From Siphonodentalium dalli (Eukaryota > Mollusca > Scaphopoda > Gadilida > Siphonodentaliidae): a stretch of 64,000 nucleotides of DNA. The notes under the pieces are model-generated. The model made no database searches, was not told the DNA's origin, and worked only from the letters and a program-made list of their open reading frames with translations. Where the stretch lies: NCBI GenBank assembly GCA_032622095.1, contig CP136061.1, positions 17,984,991 to 18,048,990 on the forward strand, written 5' to 3'. The position numbers and the translations under genes were made by a program. Positions 46,801 through 57,160 of this stretch are shown here, one piece after another. Within the stretch, counting starts at the first letter, position 1. Every line of letters begins with the position of its first letter.

Positions 46801-48758
46801 ATCCGTCAAATGTCGGGCTTTCAACATTCGAAGCCACATACAGAAGTTGTCCGGGTACGTCAGTGCATTATATGAGTATGTGAATTGATGAACCATATAT
46901 TGAGAAGTGGCTCTTTGGGAAGATCACCAGGTGTACACGTTGTTATCCCCATTAGGTCACCAAAGCTGACAATACGCAGATAGATAGGTCCTTCTGAAAG
47001 CTAGTATACGCATCGACCGAATACCTTTATAGTGTAACGCAAAAGATGACGCATATACCCCATATGTAGCATCTGAATTATACCATAAGCTATACCACGA
47101 ATGAAGCTCGCTAAGAATTCCAAGCTATCGAAACCAACACGTGAGCTGGACACCGGCATATGTATTGTTTGAAACATTCCGATTAGTGGCAAACTCCTAC
47201 AAAGAAGAGTAGTGAACTGTTGTTGTGAGTGAGATAGATTAATCTGACGAAGAGACGGAAACGAGTCTAGATAATGCTGAATGTGGCAATTCAGAATAAG
47301 CTCAGGTACTGTTGTTTTCATTCTTGGAAGTCATAATATGACTATTCGGCGCACCTATATACGGTTACGGTCAGTATGAGCCCTTAGTGGAGAATAGATT
47401 TTGAAATGCCATATTGCGATTGTGGGTTTTCATCCTTCCAAAAGGCTACGACTTACATTGGAACTAATATATGGCTTATATTATGTACCGTTTCGTTTAT
47501 ACAAATAAATATTATGACAAAAAGTTGAAATTAGTATGTGATAATATCGGCTTCTTTTCAATTTCTGCCCGCCAGTTGGCCGCCATATTGACTGTGAGTA
47601 TCACTTGCCAAACCCTAATGAATAATTCATACATATCAACATGTAATGGTGGGTAGAAATCGCGAAACAATAACGCCCATCCTAAGAAAGTAAAGGAATG
47701 TAGGCGTGTTTTCAAATTTCGGTCGCCATTTTGGCCTCCATCTTCGATTTGGAAAACCATTTCTTGCATGAGATGTAAGGTAATTACTTCACCTCAGTAT
47801 TTCCAACTCAACTGTACGCATGGATGGAGTTGTCTCGACAAAAATGCCCAATGATGTGAATATGACGGAATTTCGGTGATTTTTAAAAATCTGTCCGCCA
47901 TTGTGGGCGCCATTTTGGATTTGGGGGACCGTTATTTGGATATGGTACAAGGAAAGTTCTTCGCCTAAGTGTTCCCAACTTACAATAGTAAGCAGGTGTG
48001 GAGTTGTCATGACAATAATGCTCACTGATGTTAAAATCAGCGATTTTCGGCGATTTTTTATTTCTGGTGGCCATTTTGGCCGCCATCTTAGATTTGGGTA
48101 AATATTCCTCAACTCAGGTATAAGAGGAATCCTAGCTCAAGTATATCCTGCAAATATATATGCATGGGTGTTGTTATAATAGCAATAACATTCATTGATT
48201 CGAAACATAACATCGCGTTATTAACGGAGATTCGGCTTTGACCTATGATACCGGCATTTGGGAAAACGTGATATCGGACAAAAATATCCCGCAATGAATA
48301 CATATTATGGTCCCCATGTATTCGTCAATGACTCCTCTATATGATAAATGTATAACATGACGCAAACATTCTAACATTTTCCCACAGAGACAAACGAAAG
48401 GTGGTAACATGTCAGAAAAATAGCATATTTTCACATTTAGGCGGCCATCTTGGCCGCCATATTGGATTCTGGGGTCGGATGTTTGGCTAATTTGTAAGGG
48501 TTGTATATTATCATAACGAATCGAGCGGAAAACAAGACCGCATGTGCTATCATCTTTACTATAATGGCGATCAAAGAGACCTGGTGCATTTAAAAAAAAT
48601 GGCCGCCATGATGGACGCCATCTTGTCTGGAGTCTCTGCGGCCACTTTTTTTTCTTGTTAACAAGTGAAAACAATTAGAGGAGACCTTAAGGAAGAAAAT
48701 TAGTGGGTGAAGTTAAGTCCTGGGGGGGTGCAGAGGTCGACCAATATCTCCTGGACTA
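43821..48758. mobile_element. Giant palindrome P1 (4.94 kb), foldback-type element
   Basis: Begins TAGTCCAGGAGATATTGG and ends with the inverse CCAATATCTCCTGGACTA. The left arm is about 43821-45960, the right arm about 46440-48758, and the centre about 480 bp. The outer ~1.2 kb of each arm matches closely; the inner ~0.9 kb is clearly homologous but more diverged (for example GTTTCAAACAAT near 45400 and inverted near 47170, and GGTGCTAGTTTGT near 45748 and inverted near 46660). Each arm has several repeats with AAGATGGCGGCC-type motifs. GAT flanks both ends (43818-43820 and 48759-48761). No transposase is recognised; matching short frames in the inner arms may be decayed coding sequence. Confidence 0.85.
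44110..45030 (+). repeat. Tandem-like repeats with AAGATGGCGGCC motifs, P1 left arm
   Basis: Units start near 44120, 44490, 44667 and 44838 with AATCCAAGATGGCGGCC or variants, then AAAATGGCC. Further along come GGCATTATTGTC and CAACTCCAC. They are mirrored in the right arm (about 47570-48470). Confidence 0.8.
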
Positions 48759-48766
48759 GATATATA
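48759..48766. other. Junction between the two giant palindromes
   Basis: Eight bases (GATATATA) separate the right end of P1 from the left end of P2. GAT repeats the base triplet left of P1 and ATA repeats the triplet right of P2. Confidence 0.8.
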
Positions 48767-51700
48767 TAGTCTAGGCTGTGCTGGGGGGTGATCGTCGCAC
48801 ATCGGGGGAATTTATGCGACCATCATTTTCTTATGGGAAAATTACTCTAGTTTTCGAATTCAGAGGGCGCCGAGCCGAGATAGTTGACAAAATATAACTT
48901 TTCACTATGTTTCATATGGTACCCTACCTAAACAATGACATATTTTCAAAGGTTAACAGGCATTAGCCAACTGGTTAACAGGGCAGCAACATCGGAAAGA
49001 TTGTAAACATATTTGCAAAATATGGAACGAATATAGACACTTAATCAGATTCAACATCGTTTTCCTGCTTTCGTTCTGATTTCGTGACGTCATGGTAAAA
49101 TATGTAGCGTGACGCGTCAAAAATTCATGGCGATTCAGACAAAGTGTTGTGCGTCAACTCTGTGCAAAGATAGCATATCTGTCGAATTCTTCCAAGTTAT
49201 ATATTTTTGGAAATGGAAGGATACCCCCTATATAATGATGTTCATACTTACATTATATCTTTCCAAGTATTGACATAGTAGACAAAAACTTAACCCTCCC
49301 CCCAATTTCACAAATAACCACATATATGTGCCCATGCAGTTTGTGTCCACCAAATAAATTGACAATGCACAGTTTACCTTTTCATGTTGTGTAGAATCGT
49401 ACGGCGACACTGATAATGTAAAACATCGTTCAAATCCTAGATTAGGAAGGTAATAAAATCCAAGATGGCGTCCAAGATGGCCGCCAATTTTTATATTGAC
49501 ACTTTATACACCAGATGTATGGTAACCGGACTAGATCATCGCGAGTGCTTTATGTAATATGGCCTTGTCTTGGGTGGAGTCTGTATCTTAATACGTATAA
49601 GGCAATTGGCGACGTAAAACCGATGATGAAGACCAAAATGGCCGCCAAAATAAACAGAACTGTTCCGATAAAACGACCAACTTCTGAGTTGCAATAAAAT
49701 CACATGGTATGACTGTTGTAGCTTTTTTGTTCGTACATATATGTCATTTTGTCCAACATGATCCGTATCTGAAGAAACTAGGGACATTAAGATAGTAACT
49801 GTTCATTAATTTCTCGAACTAACGACATCATTTAATGTCAAATTGCCTAAATAGGACCGAATTTCAAACTGACATCCAATCATTTGATGGTATATATGTC
49901 AATGTTCTGCTACACGATGCTACAACTGCAAACATCCACATTAGTATAGCAATAATGGAAGCCACAATGCCGATTAAAACATGCCTATGCAGTGTATGCA
50001 CTAATAGTTATATATTCAATTATCAATAAATAAAGGAGTTTTTCCATGCTGGTAGCACATTAGACCCGCAATCGTAAACAGTTTGGAGATAACGGACCTA
50101 CAATAATTGCGGATATTTTGTTTATACGAAAATGTTGGCCAACTGTGTTCACATTACCCCGCTAATGTCGTCAACTGCTTACCATGGTAGTTGGTTTCTA
50201 CGTTCAAAGAAGCGATGTTCCAATGTAATAACGGACAATAATCACCAGCAATTTAGACCGAACTAAAACTGTTTTCTCTACATTTCCTCGGGATGCATCA
50301 CCGCACGGAAATGGGTATTTACATAAGCAGTTCTAATTCGTATTTGTTTAGTACTTCTCAACTCTGAAGATTTAGATAACAATAAACGGTTACATGTTCG
50401 TTGCAAATACTCATTTTATGAACTATTCGCAGTTGCAACCGATAGTTTAAATCAATTTTATTTCACACCTGCAGTTCAGGTTTCACGTCGCTGTCGCAAT
50501 ATATTAATACATCTATTGAGCGTTTTGTTATGATGATCATCCATTTCGTCAAGAGACGAAGAAATAATAAGAAATATTTCTTATAATTTGAATTTAGTCC
50601 CAATATTAATAAAATTCGTCCATTTTTCTATTATATATACCCATGCCATTCAGTGCCATTTATGAATTACTTATGATAAACAATTACTTGTTGGGAACAA
50701 TCACGTATCCAGCTGAAGAGTAATTGGATTGCATCATATGATTGATCAGGTCAATTTAATCCAACAATACTGTCACAGTGAATTAACTATTGCAACTTCT
50801 CGGCTTATCGTACTTGGCAGAAATGCCCGCGCACATGTGCCAACCAACTTGTTTATAGTGTTCCCCGAGTTGACAGCTAATGATTAAATTAGGTTCATAT
50901 AAGACCAGAACATCAACTTAATCGTGTCATCGGCTGTGTTGATCCGATAGATGTATGTTACTCATTGCTGATAAGTACCAGCATGATGAAGTCATGTTAT
51001 CGGTGGTTAAATGTGTAACGAAATTGTCTACGAGTGGATAGGCCTTATCCAATATAAAATATGGCAGAAACTTATTATTTCTTCGTCTCTTGACGAAATG
51101 GATTATCATCATAACAAAACGCTCAATAGATGTATTAATATATTGCGACAGCGACGTGAAACCTGAACTGCAGGTGTGAAATAAAATGATATGGAAGTGA
51201 GGGCATAAACCTGTGAATTAACTCGTCAACCACCCATGACTATAGTACGTTGGTGGGAAATTGATTTAAACTATCGGTTGCAACTGCGAATAGTTCATAA
51301 AATGAGTATTTGCAACGAACATGTAACCGTTTATTGTTATCTAAATCTTCAGAGTTGAGAAGTACTAAACAAATACGAATTAGAACTGCTTATGTAAATA
51401 CCCATTTCCGTGCGGTGAGGCATCCCGAGGAACGATGTTTTACATTATCAGTGTCGCCGTACGATTCTACACAACATGAAAAGGTAAACTGTGCATTGTC
51501 AATTTATTTGGTGGACACAAACTGCATGGGCACATATATGTGGTTATTTGTGAAATTGGGGGGAGGGTTAAGTTTTTGTCTACTATGTCAATACTTGGAA
51601 AGATATAATGTAAGTATGAACATCATTATATAGGGGGTATCCTTCCATTTCCAAAAATATATAACTTGGAAGAATTCGACAGATATGCTATCTTTGCACA

Positions 51701-52094
51701 GAGTTGACGCACAACACTTTGTCTGAATCGCCATGAATTTTTGACGCGTCACGCTACATATTTTACCATGACGTCACGAAATCAGAACGAAAGCAGGAAA
51801 ACGATGTTGAATCTGATTAAGTGTCTATATTCGTTCCATATTTTGCAAATATGTTTACAATCTTTCCGATGTTGCTGCCCTGTTAACCAGTTGGATAATG
51901 CCTGTTAACCTTTGAAAATATGTCATTGTTTAGGTAGGGTACCCTATGAAACATAGTGAAAAGTTATATTTTGTCACCTATCTCGGCTCGGCGCCCTCTG
52001 AATTCGAAAACTAGAGTAATTTTCCCATAAGAAAATGATGGTCGCATAAATTCCCCCGATGTGCGACGATCGCCCCCCAGCACAGCCTAGACTA
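48767..52094. mobile_element. Giant palindrome P2 (3.33 kb), foldback-type element
   Basis: Begins TAGTCTAGGCTGTGCTGG and ends with the inverse CACAGCCTAGACTA. Outer arms are 48767-49430 and 51431-52094, both 664 bp and almost identical by eye. Inner arms are 50286-50571 and 51071-51430. The left arm has 855 extra bases (49431-50285) and the right inner arm 74 extra bases. The central loop is about 500 bp. ATA flanks both ends (48764-48766 and 52095-52097). No coding region is recognised. Ends match P1 over TAGTCYAGG, so the two belong together although their bodies differ. Confidence 0.85.
49431..50285. other. 855-bp segment present only in the left arm of P2
   Basis: Absent from the right arm, where GATGTTTT and its inner neighbour are contiguous. 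Contains CCAAGATGGCGTCCAAGATGG, the motif typical of P1 arms. It may be an insertion on the left or a deletion on the right; no clear target duplication is seen. Confidence 0.7.
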
Positions 52095-52117
52095 ATAGTC
52101 ATCTCCGTGCTAATCGT
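52095..52117 (+). repeat. Helitron-family repeat, right flank of palindrome P2
   Basis: ATAGTCATCTCCGTG continues the repeat phrase interrupted at 43820. Confidence 0.65.
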
Positions 52118-52947
52118 TGTGCCAAGACAACCCCCAGGGACATAACTTTCAACCCGGGAAGAAGAAGGCAATATCTTAGTCGCGGGAGCCGCTAGTTTAC
52201 CACACATACTAGCGCCCCTGATGACTGGTCATCAACATTGCGACATCAAAACGAATTGGCGGACATCTAGCAGTAACCAGGCCGATACATACATACATAC
52301 ATAGTAAGACAACTATGAAGTAAACAGAACGCTTAAGGGATTAGCGAGTCGAGATACTTTACCTACGGCGCCCATTGAAACCTAACGCGGCACGAAGGCA
52401 AGGATAAGATACCTGAAGAACACAGAGGAACACATAGGAAAATTACCTCGCATGAGCAGCCCAGGAACGCCCCATCCGATGGATCATGAAATGCGGATCC
52501 AGGCGGAATAACACCATGGTCCTATTTAGTGGCAAGCAAAATTGAGACCTTTACACACACACAGTTCTAGCCAACCCCGCAGCGAACTCTAGGAACTCTC
52601 AGACACGCAGGAAAGCAGTTGGAAGCTATGGACGAAGATGCAAGGTAAACATTACGAGCTTGTATTCTTAACCACGTCCTACTGATGCGCCGACGAAGAC
52701 GGAAGAAGAGCAGACGACAAGAATGTGAACTCAACCGGAACTCAACCGAGTAGAAGACAAGAAGATACACACAATCCATGAAGACGGAAGAAGGCCCCAA
52801 ACCGAGCAGACGACAGGAAGAGAAACTCAACCAGGAGAAACCCAGATGCTGATGATTGAACATTATTGACTTTGTTGTAAATAAATAATCAAACCGTTCT
52901 GATAGCCTAAGAGTTATATGTACCCGTATTGGCACATATCTCTTAAC

Positions 52948-52965
52948 TGGTGCCTTCGAGCCAGG
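52948..52965 (+). promoter_or_regulatory. Primer-binding-site-like sequence
   Basis: TGGTGCCTTCGAGCCAGG lies 11 nt after a CACA LTR-type end. It resembles the inverse of a tRNA-Tyr 3' end with one extra base after TGGT; the primer identity is uncertain. Confidence 0.45.
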
Positions 52966-53072
52966 ATCTGAACGCTAATCACAGACACAACGTGAAGCCA
53001 GAAGAAGAACAGTGTGAACAGAAACAGTGTGGGAAAATTCGCAAAACGTGAGTCTAATTGTTTATTATCATA

Positions 53073-54113
53073 ATGGCTACCCAATCTACATCTGCCGGCG
53101 TTCTCGCCCCATTGACAGAGTCTATCAATTCTCAAATTGCTGCAATGGCCATGACTACGGTGACTCAGGTAGTGACGTCATTTGACGGGGACCCCACGAA
53201 ATACCACGGGTGGGTCAAGTCGATAGAAAAATGCGCAATCCTAACCGGCGCTAACGAAGCAAAGAAGCCCTACATGGCATTCCAGTCCGCGACAGGCCCC
53301 GTTTCAGATTTTTTACAAAGATATTTGGCCACAAACCCGGACGCCACGTGGCAAGATACGAAAACCGAATTATCTAGTCGATTTGCCGAAATAAATGACA
53401 ATCAATTCGCCTTTTCGATGCTAAGAAAAATCAAGCAAAAACATAACGAAAACTTACATGTGCTTGCCGAACGAATCTTGGAAATCGCGACGGTGGCATA
53501 TCGAGATCAGCCCGGCGGGATCAACTCGGTCGAAGGCCAACTCGTAGGATTTTATATTGACGCTTTAAGAAGCGACAGTTTGAAAATGAAGTTGATAAGG
53601 GATGCGCCAAAAACACTAAAAGCGGCAGCCGAAATCGCCATGCGGGAAATGGGGATCCGACGGGTATTCAACCTACGAACGGGCCGCGAAAATTACAACG
53701 AAAACGAACCGGAAGCAATGGAAATCGATAGTTTCAGAAACAAACGCGCGAGGGCGACCCGCGATATATGCGAACGCGACAACCACACGACCCGAGAACA
53801 CCGATCACGCCCGAGACAGGTGCATGTCGAAGCGGTGGTTAAACCACGAACAGTCGAATGTTGGACGTGTCAAGGTGACCATTTCGCTCGCGACTGCCCC
53901 TTTAAGACCGAAAACCGAAGGCACGTATCTTGCTGGGTTTGCGAAGGTAATCACTTGGCTAGAAATTGTCCCTCTAAATCCGGAGAAGTAGTATGTAGAC
54001 GAGATAGTCTGGAACAATACATTCCACCCGGAAACCTATTGTTCTTAATTATATTCCACCCGGAAAACCTATTGTTCTTAAATATATTCCACCCGGAAAA
54101 CCATTGTTCTTAA
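53073..54113 (+). CDS. gag: Gag-like protein of a second Gypsy element
   Basis: 346 residues from the ATAATGG start at 53073, the same context as the other gag; an in-frame ATG at 53058 is less likely. The capsid-like region (FDGDPTKYHGWVKSIEK ... TWQDTKTELSSRF ... KLIRDAPKTLKAAAEIAMR) parallels the gag at 33725-34867. Two zinc knuckles CX2CX3HX4C start at residues 263 and 287; both have three residues between Cys and His where four is usual. The last ~40 residues are encoded by a decayed ~32-bp repeat and are probably not original. The frame is intact up to the knuckles although pol is lost. Confidence 0.85.
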   Translation: MATQSTSAGVLAPLTESINSQIAAMAMTTVTQVVTSFDGDPTKYHGWVKSIEKCAILTGANEAKKPYMAFQSATGPVSDFLQRYLATNPDATWQDTKTELSSRFAEINDNQFAFSMLRKIKQKHNENLHVLAERILEIATVAYRDQPGGINSVEGQLVGFYIDALRSDSLKMKLIRDAPKTLKAAAEIAMREMGIRRVFNLRTGRENYNENEPEAMEIDSFRNKRARATRDICERDNHTTREHRSRPRQVHVEAVVKPRTVECWTCQGDHFARDCPFKTENRRHVSCWVCEGNHLARNCPSKSGEVVCRRDSLEQYIPPGNLLFLIIFHPENLLFLNIFHPENHCS

Positions 54114-54116
54114 ATA
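54019..54116 (+). repeat. ~32-bp tandem repeat, three copies
   Basis: ATTCCACCCGGAAAACCTA followed by TTGTTCTTAAATAT, three times, fused to the end of the gag frame. Related fragments recur near 54200 and 54280. Confidence 0.85.
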
Positions 54117-54971
54117 GCATGTGATTTAAGAGAACAAAGCATTCTACTTTTCCTAAACAAAAGAATGAACTTTATACCCCACAGGTGTCTGGAGAACAAT
54201 ACAATATATTCCTTAGAAAATCAAAGCTATTGTTATATAAAGACAAAGCATGTGAACTCGTGAACCCGTATCAAACTTACAACAATACATTCCACCCTTT
54301 TGAAGTATCAAAGTTATTCATACAAACAAACAAAGACTCGTGAACCTGAATGAACCTAAGGTAGAATTAAACCTAAACAAAGAAATCTATATTTATAATA
54401 TGGATCTATTGTCAATGAGAACATTATAAATAACAAACAAATCAAAATATACAAGCACAATCTATCTACGTATAGTAGACTGGATGGGAATGCACCCTAT
54501 CCGTTTAAAGTTTATACGCAGAAAATATCAGACTGAAGAAACTGCAAATACCAATGGAATTAGTTCACACTAATTCGAAGTCTAATACGAATCCGAGCGT
54601 GTCAGGGTTAAAACCACATAATACACGATATGTAATACCTAGGGATATGCGAATCGAGCAATTTCAATTAGAATCGAATCTCGATTCAAATCAGTCAAGC
54701 CAATCGAAACTTGAATCGAAATATTGCATCAGTGGTATGCCTGGTACCAACAGTGAATATGTAGACATAACCTGAATAAGGTACAATACCAGCATCCATT
54801 GATCCACTTGGTAACGATAATAAATGATTATAGGTATATAAAGTAAACATTATCCATAGTTTAAACCAAATGTTTGTGACTCTAACTACTATAAAATAAT
54901 ATTAACCACTAACCAAGTCAGTAAGAATCGCAATTATGTAGATAAGTTCGACAAAATTACAAATTTGCTAA
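54117..54971. other. Intergenic, no gene recognised
   Basis: AT-rich. A stretch near 54650-54720 repeats AATCGA and GATTC in both orientations. No coding evidence. Confidence 0.5.
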
Positions 54972-55248
54972 TTTGGTTTGTTAGGGTTTATCGTCGTTCT
55001 AGCCCACACACGACGTTGTCAATTTACGGGTGGAGGAAAGATCACACAGAGGCGTATTTTCACCGAGAAATCGTCCCACGTCGTGTAGAAACCACCTACC
55101 CCCGGAAAACAACCGACAAACTTACCCAGATACACGATTCCGGTCACCCTTCCTATGACGGGAATCGAACCAGCTTCGTCAGCGCTGGGCGATCTGTGAC
55201 GGGGTAATGCATATGACACTATACCAACTGAACAACCCCCCCCCCAAT
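54972..55248 (-). mobile_element. tRNA-derived SINE, copy 3
   Basis: Same family as 39014-39297: GGTTCGATTCCCGTCATAGG in the B-box region, the CTGGGTAAGTTTGTCGG body, TCTTTCCTCCACCCGTAAAT and tail AAACCCTAACAAACC, all on the minus strand. It ends at a C-run (55238-55248). Confidence 0.78.
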
Positions 55249-55490
55249 TTAGCTAGATCAGTTATACCAGTCTTGCAATGTATCTATGGTATATAATTCA
55301 ATGAAACTGGTACCGATGATTCGAATCAAATCGAAACAGAAGAAAGAAAAAATATTCGCAGGGCCCTATTATACCGCAGCACTACGCAATATAATATACA
55401 AGAGGTACGCTGTCGCATGATATTTCACCCCCCCCCCCCCCCAGCAATTCGGAATAAGCATGGACGCGGAAACTCAAAAACAAACGATCC
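55249..55490. other. Intergenic with a C-run
   Basis: C-run at about 55427-55442. No gene. Confidence 0.5.
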
Positions 55491-55980
55491 TGAAACCCAA
55501 AATCAAGCAAAATTTCAAATTTTCTAAGTTGAAAAAAGACCCATAACTCTGACAAAAATCATCAGATTATACCCAAATTCGCACTTGACATGTATTTTGA
55601 TATAACTGATCCACAAAATACGGGATTTGCAATCGTACCACCAAAGCTCACGCTATCATCTGGAAACCCAAAAACAAGAGACAATTGAATTTTCTAAGTT
55701 AAAAAAAGGCCATAACGCAGGTGAAAAAGGGTGGACGAAACCCGCGCTATGCATGTAGCTGTTCACCTATGCTGCTCTATCAACATACCAAATATCAGCT
55801 AAACACGCCCAGCTGTTGCTGAATAACAATTCAAAAACAGACAAAATTGAATTATCTAAGTAAAAAAAGGGTCATAACTCTGGTGAAAATGTGTGGACGA
55901 AACCGGGCTATGCGTGTAGCTGTTCCCCATGCTACTCTATCACCATATCAGCTAAATCTGCCCAGCGGTTGCTAAACAAT
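55490..55980 (+). repeat. ~170-bp tandem repeats with CATAACTCTG motif
   Basis: Three diverged units near 55518, 55690 and 55853 share TCTAAGTTAAAAAAAGG, CATAACTCTGGTGAAAA, GTGGACGAAACC and ATGCATGTAGCTGTTC. The CATAACTC phrase is one I associate with mollusc genomes. Confidence 0.75.
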
Positions 55981-56583
55981 AATGCAAAATGGAAGGACGT
56001 ACAATGTACGAACGTACGGAAGGAGATGTCGACTATATACCCATCAACTTCAAGTTGGGGACATAAAAACGCACCAATATATAAGCTATAGCCAAAACAT
56101 AGGCGAATTGGTGGAACAAAATAAGGAAAGGTGAGTCAAGGGATGAGATAGTTAGTATACTCGATTTTCAGGTGCAATTGAATTCAGAACTCGGAAAGAA
56201 ATATAAATAAATCACAAACCTACCTGCAGCCCCCTGCTAACCAAACAAAAGCAAACAGGCGAAAAACAATTGACTGTTGTGTGACTATAGAAAGCAGTAT
56301 CCGGGACATTAACCTATTCATAATAACGGACGTGACAAATAAAGATTTAGTAAAATAACACACAGTTTCCTCATACGGAAAGGTTTGATTTATCATCGCG
56401 TGCATGGCTCAAGTTACAATAATGCAGATGGTTTGCGGAATGTTTCCTAGTCGTGCATGTTAACCAAAATCGTAAAAAATTGTACGTACAGAGGAAATAA
56501 AAAAACATGCAACTATATAAGCGAAACATAATGGCGATAAAATATATTCACCTCTATACCCCAATTATCAATTAATAAAAAAT
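55981..56583. other. Intergenic, no gene recognised
   Basis: Contains a GTACGTTCGTACATTGTACG-like palindromic patch near 55997-56020. No coding region is supported. Confidence 0.45.
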
Positions 56584-56745
56584 ATGTTTGTATGGTTAGC
56601 TGCGTTAAGGGTAGAAATGCCAGATCCAATCTGGCAAATTAGATATTTGTATGAGGAGGAAGATGAAGAAGAAGAGTTTGGTGATGGTATAGAAGTAGAT
56701 TATGCAGATGAGCCTCCAGAAATAGATTGGGATATTGTCATTTAA
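56584..56745 (+). CDS. Small acidic ORF, possible C-terminal coding remnant
   Basis: 53 codons: MFVWLAALRVEMPDPIWQIR, then an acidic stretch (YEEEDEEEEFGDG), then ADEPPEIDWDIVI. The strong codon bias to Glu/Asp and the shared EIDW motif with the next small frame suggest real coding ancestry, but the length is small and no family is recognised. Confidence 0.25.
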   Translation: MFVWLAALRVEMPDPIWQIRYLYEEEDEEEEFGDGIEVDYADEPPEIDWDIVI

Positions 56746-56751
56746 ATAGAA

Positions 56752-56805
56752 ATGGCAGAAATAGATTGGACGGATGATGAAGATGAGGGGTTTGAACAGT
56801 TGTAG
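56752..56805 (+). CDS. 17-residue acidic ORF with EIDW motif
   Basis: MAEIDWTDDEDEGFEQL, 6 nt after the previous frame. It repeats EIDW from the end of that frame, so the two may be tandem copies of one C-terminal peptide. Confidence 0.2.
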   Translation: MAEIDWTDDEDEGFEQL

Positions 56806-57160
56806 TCTCCCCACCTCCCCTTTCACACAAGGCTCTATTTAGAACCAACCTAAAAAACTAAAGTTAGTACAACCCCCCCCCCCAATCAGGGGTAGGGGTC
56901 CAACGCTGGTAAAAATCAATTCCATGATGGAGTTGACTTTGCAACACAAGATGCTAACTGAAGGTGTAAGCTCCTCGCCGATAATTAGTGATTTCAACGT
57001 GCACAATGACTTATTCTTCCAACCGAAAATCACAGATACAGCTATAAAACTAGTAATAGTCTTAACAGCTTAAACGAAGTCAAACCCTAATCTATAATGG
57101 GGTGGGGGCAAGAGCAATACTTACAATGCAATAAAAGCCTGATGAATATATAGTGATACA
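56806..57160. other. Intergenic with a C-run
   Basis: C-run at about 56873-56883. Nothing else recognised. Confidence 0.45.

Larger units (their letters stand above)
52118..54116 (+). mobile_element. 5' part of a second Gypsy-type element (no pol)
   Basis: A probable LTR end (CACA at about 52936, AATAAA at 52880-52885) is followed by a primer-site-like sequence and a gag ORF. The LTR start is not established; TGTGCC at 52118 is only a candidate. After gag the sequence turns into short repeats, with no protease or reverse transcriptase and no second LTR found, so this is a truncated copy. Confidence 0.6.

Noticed and set aside
44377-48112. Paired ORFs (IYPNPRWRPKWPPEI type) on opposite strands
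   Set aside because: They translate the AAGATGGCGGCC repeat of the P1 arms; frames are not preserved between units.
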